Positions 58,714 to 64,000 of a stretch of DNA of 64,000 nt are shown here, one piece after another (within the stretch, counting starts at the first letter, position 1; the number at the start of each line of letters is the position of its first letter). Origin of the DNA: Halichondria panicea (taxonomy: Eukaryota; Porifera; Demospongiae; Suberitida; Halichondriidae). Position numbers and translations under genes: made by a program. The notes under the pieces are model-generated. The model did no database searches and was not told the origin of the DNA. It worked only from the letters and a program-made list of their open reading frames with translations. The stretch spans positions 5,185,963 to 5,249,962 of the forward strand of contig NC_087382.1 of NCBI RefSeq assembly GCF_963675165.1, written 5' to 3'.

Positions 58714-61700
58714 ATGACTGACCTTCCCACACTCCATTAAACAGACACTGTGAGGAGCCCCCCTCTCTAGCACAGTCACCCTATCCACTCTCAGAGCACG
58801 CTGGTCCACATACACACTGGACGGCTCGGGGTGCTGGGGACCTACAGGGTGGGGGGAGCGCATCGTATAATCTGAAAAATAGTTGTGAACGTACATGTAC
58901 CTACATGTATACCATAATAGCAAGACTCAGTCTGACTGCAATGAAATATGAGTACTAATGCTGATTGATATTGCTATCCCTGTTATATATGATAATGAAT
59001 CAAAGCTAGTTGCTTTAAATATAGCAATAGTAAGTAGAGACCTGCAAACAGCAGATAATTACACACAGAATTGCCACCGCAGCTCCACCAACATAAAAGT
59101 CACTATAATTACACATACACACATACGTGACCCCACCTTGTAGACAGATGACAGAGTTGACTCGACAGCCAAACGAAGCACTGACTGTATGTGACGCTAG
59201 TCCGAGGGGGCTAAACAAGGCAGCAAAGGACGAGAGGAGGGAGGTCCTGGGTCGCTCCTCACTCACCACCACACACGTACGAACCACCGACAGGTCAATG
59301 CCCCGAGTCTGGAGAGAGAGAGAGAGAGAGAGAAGAGTCAACGTGTTAATTCTGTACAACCACGTCATGAATATCTCTAGCATACTGCATGCATGCAGTT
59401 AACATGAACTCTTTCTACCTTTAATGACTCTGTGCTGCTGCCCAACTCTCTACAGCAGATGTCAATGGTGGCATAGGAAACGTATGTGTCTCGAACTGTG
59501 TGTACGTGTGTGCGCACAGGGTACAAATAAAAGCAATACATGTATAGAGCATACAATATGATTATCATCACACAAAGCAGTGTGCTGTGCTTAGTCAGCA
59601 GAGGTCATCATAACTCTCTCACCTTTGTTGTTGCTGACCACGGACAACCAGAGGATAGGGTTCAGCTCGAGGTCGTACGGGCTGATCAAGAAAGTGTGGT
59701 GACCAGCATACACTCTGAAGGGGAAAATGATCCGAGAGTAAAATGTAACATGATCTACCAAATTTTTAGCCATACCATTAGGCTTTAAAAATAATTCGTT
59801 GCATAAATGGTGTAATGCATGTACATGTAACACAGACTATACATGCTCAGTTCATAAATAACTCCGCGGTATCTGAGAAGTACGTGTACTGCAACAGGTG
59901 CAAGATTAGGTACTTGTAGCTCACCCAGACATAGCCCAGAGCAGTAGCCCCAGGCCAGAGTAAGGGTCCAGACACAGGGTCACCTCTCTTGAGGGGTACA
60001 GCTCACAGATGTGCTTGTGGGCCCGACACATGCCCATGATCGCAGCATGGGATACCTGTCATAGCAGCACTCAAGGTAACAGCATGTAGTGTGTATATTC
60101 AATGTTAGTAACACATACACGTGTGCATGTACGTGTACATACAGTCTGTATTGTACAACAAATTTAGCTTGAGCGCACATCAATACTTTTCCCAAGCTGT
60201 ACTTTATGTATATATACACAGAAGGTAAAACAATGTACATCAGCAATTCGACCGCAAATAGACTACTGCTAATGATGCATGTAGCTACATACATGTACAA
60301 CCAACAGATCAACAAGTAAATGTCCAGCATTTACGGATAGTCGGCACGTATACATACGTAGTAGTGATACATGCATGCACGTACACGTGTACAATAATTA
60401 GCGTACCTTGACCCCTGACAGGACTCCAGTGGTGGAGACACTGAAATCAAGGTAGGCTATCAGTTCTGCGGTGGGTGGTTTGTAGTACTTCTCTATCTTC
60501 TTCTTGGGTAGGTCATCAGTGACCATCAGGGGAGGGATGGTCTTAAAGTCAAGCATCGGAGCAGCCTCCTTCGACTTGAGGATTCTGTAGTATATACACA
60601 AAACACAAATAAGTAAATTAGTTTGTAGCTTAACATTACTTTCATACTCTATACTGCAAAAGAAAATGTAGCATAAGACTCTGTAAGTCCTGAGGAATGT
60701 CTTTCACTAAACTTAATTTATGGGACCAGTCCAGTATAACTGTTGTATTTAAGGGAAGGCTAGAGCTATACGGTTAGACAATTAACTATAGCTAAAAACT
60801 TTACTACATGTACGTGGAAGCATGATCGAGTTATATCAGTTTACAAAAGCTTACCGTTCACTATAGTGCATGAACACAAGCTTGTAAGACATGCAGACTC
60901 ACTTGAGGACAATGTTGGACGAGAGTATGGCTCGAGAGTTACTGATCTGCAGAGTCAGCTTAATGGTGGGCAGACTACCAGGGAGGTTGGTCATGAGGGG
61001 GGGTCGGATAATGACAGGGACCATCCCCACGTACAGGCAGCCATAGAACGCTGCGATGAGCTCAATACCAGGTGGGTAGAGGAGGGCAATGTGGTCACTA
61101 GAGTTGAGCCGAAGCTTGTCCAAGATGAAGGCACCGATACGTTCAGCACGCTTGTGGAGATTGATGCAGTTCATGGCTCGCAAAGAGTGGCCCTGAAAAG
61201 AAACAAGGAGGACGATTAAAACAAAGACTATACAATGCCATTAAAACAGACTGCTACGTAAGATGTATAAACAACGTAGAACAGCAGTAGAAATTGTAGT
61301 ATAAGTACTGTACTAGTATTGATCATGGGAGATTTGGGGCTGTGCAGAAGTTAATATCGAAATTATGTTGTAATACTACATGCACTTCTCACCCTATTGT
61401 CTAGTAGACTGTTGTCTGGCTGAGTCTGTGCCCTCCAGCGGAGGACCTCCCCAAGATTCTGGAACTTGCCAGCTCCGTCACCATCGTCATAAGGGAGGTT
61501 GAACGCCTGGCCGGTTATGTCAGCCACTCGACCCGTCACCAGATCTCCTATCAACTGGGCGGCTCCGGTCACAGCTACATGTACAAGGGGGTGTGGTCAT
61601 ACGAGTGCTTCATCTAGTGCGCTAATCTGAGATGCTCGCAGAACATTTGTTAAAGCAAAACGAAGCATAACATTCTACACATCTCAAATTCCAATTAAAA

Positions 61701-62163
61701 ACATGTATAGTACTGAGTACATGAATATGCATTCGTAAAGATCAGCTAAAACCTGTAGTATAGGCAGCTTCAACTGTACATGTACATGATGCATAAGGAC
61801 ACAGACCTAAAAGCCTCAATGCATGCATGTACATACACACAACCAATATTCTTTACAGCCAAGTATTGTAAAACCTACTCACATGAGTGAGGCTTGGGTA
61901 CTGGGAGGTTGGTGACACACTGGTAGGGACACATCAACAAGTTGACCAGATGCAGTGAGCCCTCTAGCTCTATAAACCTCTGTCTTGCCTCGTGGACTTG
62001 TACCAACCCTCCGGCCCACGAGGCAGTTGTCCATTACCAACCAATACAATGCCGTACAAGTTGACGCCGTGGATACTCTCAACGGCTGGGACAACACTGT
62101 TCATCCAGGTGGACGCTTCTTCATCGGTACAGTTGGGCTTCTGTTCCACCACTCTCTCAAAAA
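57230..62163 (-). CDS. DIP2: Disco-interacting protein 2 (DIP2), C-terminal half, 13 exons
   Basis: Exons from 5' to 3': 61883-62163, 61393-61574, 60903-61192, 60407-60584, 59925-60055, 59623-59714, 59419-59495, 59137-59308, 58723-58841, 58432-58506, 58044-58227, 57695-57818, 57230-57482. All junctions are GT-AG with matching phases. The protein covers the linker after the first adenylate-forming domain and the whole second FAAL-like domain: LYPPGIELIAAFYGCLYVG, AYLDFSVSTTGVLSGVK, FGCRVNSVICLQG, ARTGYLGF, YHPADIEASVVRSHK. It ends INSRGEKQRIHLRDSFLADE then VDPIYVAYNL, very close to animal DIP2. DIP2 proteins act in lipid (diacylglycerol) homeostasis and neuronal development. The first exon has a frameshift near 62015. 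The N-terminal half (DMAP1-binding and first adenylate domain) is not in the remaining 1.8 kb; it may lie beyond the window. Confidence 0.93.
58674..58710. repeat. GT microsatellite in DIP2 intron
   Basis: GT tract within the intron directly next to the exon ending at 58723. Confidence 0.9.
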
Positions 62164-62282
62164 ATAATGCTGATTCAGCAATAATTATGCACATAATCTT
62201 CAGTGCGGCCTGGAATCGAGGCTAATCCCTTTAATTATTGCTGACTGTGCATAATTGTTGCTGAATCAGCATTAATTTTTGC
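62158..62282. repeat. Foldback at the 5' edge of the DIP2 exons
   Basis: Arms AATGCTGATTCAGCAATAAT and ATTGTTGCTGAATCAGCATT are inverted. In the centre is a half TAGCCTCG-family end (TGCGGCCTGGAATCGAGGCTA at 62203-62223). It sits where the next DIP2 intron or exon should continue. Confidence 0.7.
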
Positions 62283-63420
62283 AAAATATTTGTCCAAGTG
62301 GTTTTTTGCAATTTACTATTATAGTATTTGCCCTAAACTTCCTAGTGAGCTGCAAAGGGCAGTATGTAAACAATACAAAGAGCATAGTTAAAACATTATC
62401 TATGGTTAAATGTTCAGTCATGTTTGCATATCTATCAATTCGTCTTTTACTCCAGGCCAGTCATGACTTTTGTCTCTATATTCTCCTTGTCACTGTCACT
62501 GGTCTTCGCTGTCCGAGTTCAATTCAATTTCTGGCTCTTTCGTTTCAGCAATCTCTCTGCAAATGGACCAGAAGTACACCCTGGTCCACAGCCACAGTAA
62601 TAATGGCTGTATCCCACTGCTGCTAACGTTTAGAAATGCTTAAAAACTCGCTATTACGTGGCAAATAACGGTGAGATTAATTAACCTGTTGCTCGTTAAT
62701 GTTGCTCGTTAATGTTGGATGTTCAGAAATAATTTATGAGTAATATTACAGGTTTATTCCACTTGCTAGGTATACTAAATAAGCTGGGTAGGTTAGCTGA
62801 GCTTCTCTACAGTGGGGTAAGCATATACAGTGGTCTGTTCAGGCAATTCCTGATAAAAAAAAATTATTTGACCTGTAATAATAGCGTATTTTTCGTACCA
62901 CACAGAATACAAGTACGACTGATTTGGACGATGCTTGGAATGTATTGAGGAGGACGTCTGTTAGATGTAATACACAAATGTGGCTTATTGTGTGCTCACA
63001 TCTCTCCGACTAGTACTATTTTGTGGTTTTTTATACAGCATTTTCAACGATGCATTTCTAGACTCTCAATGGATCGACACGAAAAACAATTACATACAGA
63101 TGTTCATCAATCCTATAAGATAGCACTGAACATGTTCAAATTCATCTCATACCTTTGCAACAATTTGTCAGTTCAGTTTGCTGTGGCATGTAAATTTGTC
63201 TAAATATGTTTGTGTTGAAGTTTCTAAGCAAAGCCACATGGCGGCTTTGTGGCTATATTTAGTTCCTGCCATGTGTAATAGATTGGTGCAGGAAGCAGGA
63301 AACAAACTGCAAAGGGAAGAGAGTTATAAAAAAATGCTACTTTTGCGCAAGCAATTGTGAATAGCTCATTATATATTCATAAAACTTCACGTAGGAGCAT
63401 GCGCTGGAACCATTGCGGTT
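62283..63420. other. No supported gene
   Basis: Open frames of 60-115 codons are present on both strands but show no recognisable domain. No DIP2 exons were found here. Confidence 0.4.
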
Positions 63421-63424
63421 CGAC

Positions 63425-63800
63425 TGTTCAGAAGAGAGAACACAATGTTAATATCTTCTATTGCTGCTTATCTGATCCATGAAAGGACAGTAATTGATTC
63501 TCTATACACGTACACAGGTAGGTCATGACTACGAGCATATAGTACTGACAGTTCTATCTATGGTACGAGTGACTATAGATCGGTAGATCCACATCCACAC
63601 TGACCAATCATGATCGAACCAGTGCATGCAGTATCAAAATTATGACATGAACATAGTCTATTCTGATATAATTATTAATCAGCTCACCTTATTAACAGAG
63701 AACCCTTCTTTAGTCGCCATTGTCTCAACCATAGTGTCTCAACTGAAAGTAGATTCTTAGGGGGGCGGGGCTAGTGGTCAGAAGGTTCCCCTCTTTGGCT
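63425..63800 (-). repeat. Duplicate of the promoter, start exon and first intron of the microexon gene
   Basis: Aligns with 54320-55040 but lacks the section holding microexon A and the palindromic element. The GC-rich promoter block is retained. Confidence 0.8.
63688..63720 (-). CDS. Duplicate start exon, 33 nt
   Basis: ATG at 63720, donor GTGAGC beginning at 63687. Eleven codons, MATKEGFSVNK, phase 0. Compared with the copy at 54911 it has lost 15 nt in frame and keeps the start context and donor. No downstream exon for it was identified; it may be a dead promoter copy or the start of an alternative transcript. Confidence 0.45.
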
Positions 63801-64000
63801 CCAGAGGAGGTCCGACAACAGTGCGCCTGAGCTTTCTGAAGCAACGCTCTTTAGTAAAAAAAGGATCATTATGCCGATTCAGCAAAAAGCTAAAGAAGAT
63901 AAATGTCACACAAAGTTAATTTTGGCAGGCTGCTGAATAAAATGCAATGTGCGCTACAAGTTCTATACCAGACACTTCAGTTGACATTGCCATTAATAAT

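Noticed and set aside
62279..62626. 115-codon plus-strand frame upstream of DIP2
   Set aside because: No recognisable domain. Its hydrophobic composition is what AT-rich DNA gives by chance.
1..64000. tRNA, rRNA, riboswitch, prokaryotic promoter and origin signals
   Set aside because: No cloverleaf with proper A and B boxes or rRNA core was recognised by eye, and bacterial-type signals are not expected here.

Overview
The window is about 64 kb of AT-rich, repeat-dense eukaryotic nuclear DNA. Genes have short GT-AG introns, terminal exons and no operons, so the source is an animal. A demosponge is the best guess. This rests on a DIP2 orthologue with dense introns, a ROCO-like/COR protein ending in a death domain, Pmp-type beta-helix proteins fused to a multi-pass membrane domain, and a remarkable load of very small terminal-inverted-repeat elements. 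The species was not identified.

Layout. 1-15941 and 15942-about 24660 are two diverged copies of a segmental duplication. Each starts with a plus-strand beta-helix/multi-TM gene (A 276-5003, B 16196-20573). Both copies carry frameshifts, some private and some shared. Copy 1 holds a 5'-truncated non-LTR retrotransposon (about 11154-13870) that is absent from the matching site in copy 2. Around 22-28 kb, with an outlier at 6.8 kb, sit exons of a small secreted, probably GPI-anchored protein family; one complete three-exon gene lies at 26638-27677. 28-36 kb is almost entirely repeats plus a decayed beta-helix relic. 36.4-38.7 kb holds a minus-strand gene joining a UDP-galactopyranose-mutase-like flavoprotein to a DUF3431 domain, broken by four frameshifts. 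41.9-42.6 kb is a junkyard of DIP2 and beta-helix fragments.

43.0-55 kb is the most interesting part. On the minus strand, a start exon (54911-54958) is followed by seven candidate microexons of 21, 9, 12, 12, 12, 9 and 6 nt. They lie inside a roughly 1.45 kb tandem repeat array and precede a 139-nt coiled-coil exon (48630-48768). All microexons are phase 0 and multiples of three. Sequence variation among the repeats is concentrated between the conserved acceptor and donor. The exon phase is compatible with joining the ROCO-like/death-domain exons at 43012-44941, though that link is an inference. The promoter and start exon are duplicated at 63.4-63.8 kb.

57.2-62.2 kb carries thirteen exons for the C-terminal half of DIP2. 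Mobile elements include an LTR-less retrotransposon, MULE-like TIR elements with 9-10 bp target duplications (two copies of 467-468 bp, one of 1089 bp, and miniature forms of only 48-61 bp), a TTAA-flanked 1.94 kb element with a decayed P2X7-C-terminal-like gene, pogo/Tigger-like MITEs, and a palindromic CCGTATAGCGGG family. No tRNA, rRNA or CRISPR was recognised.
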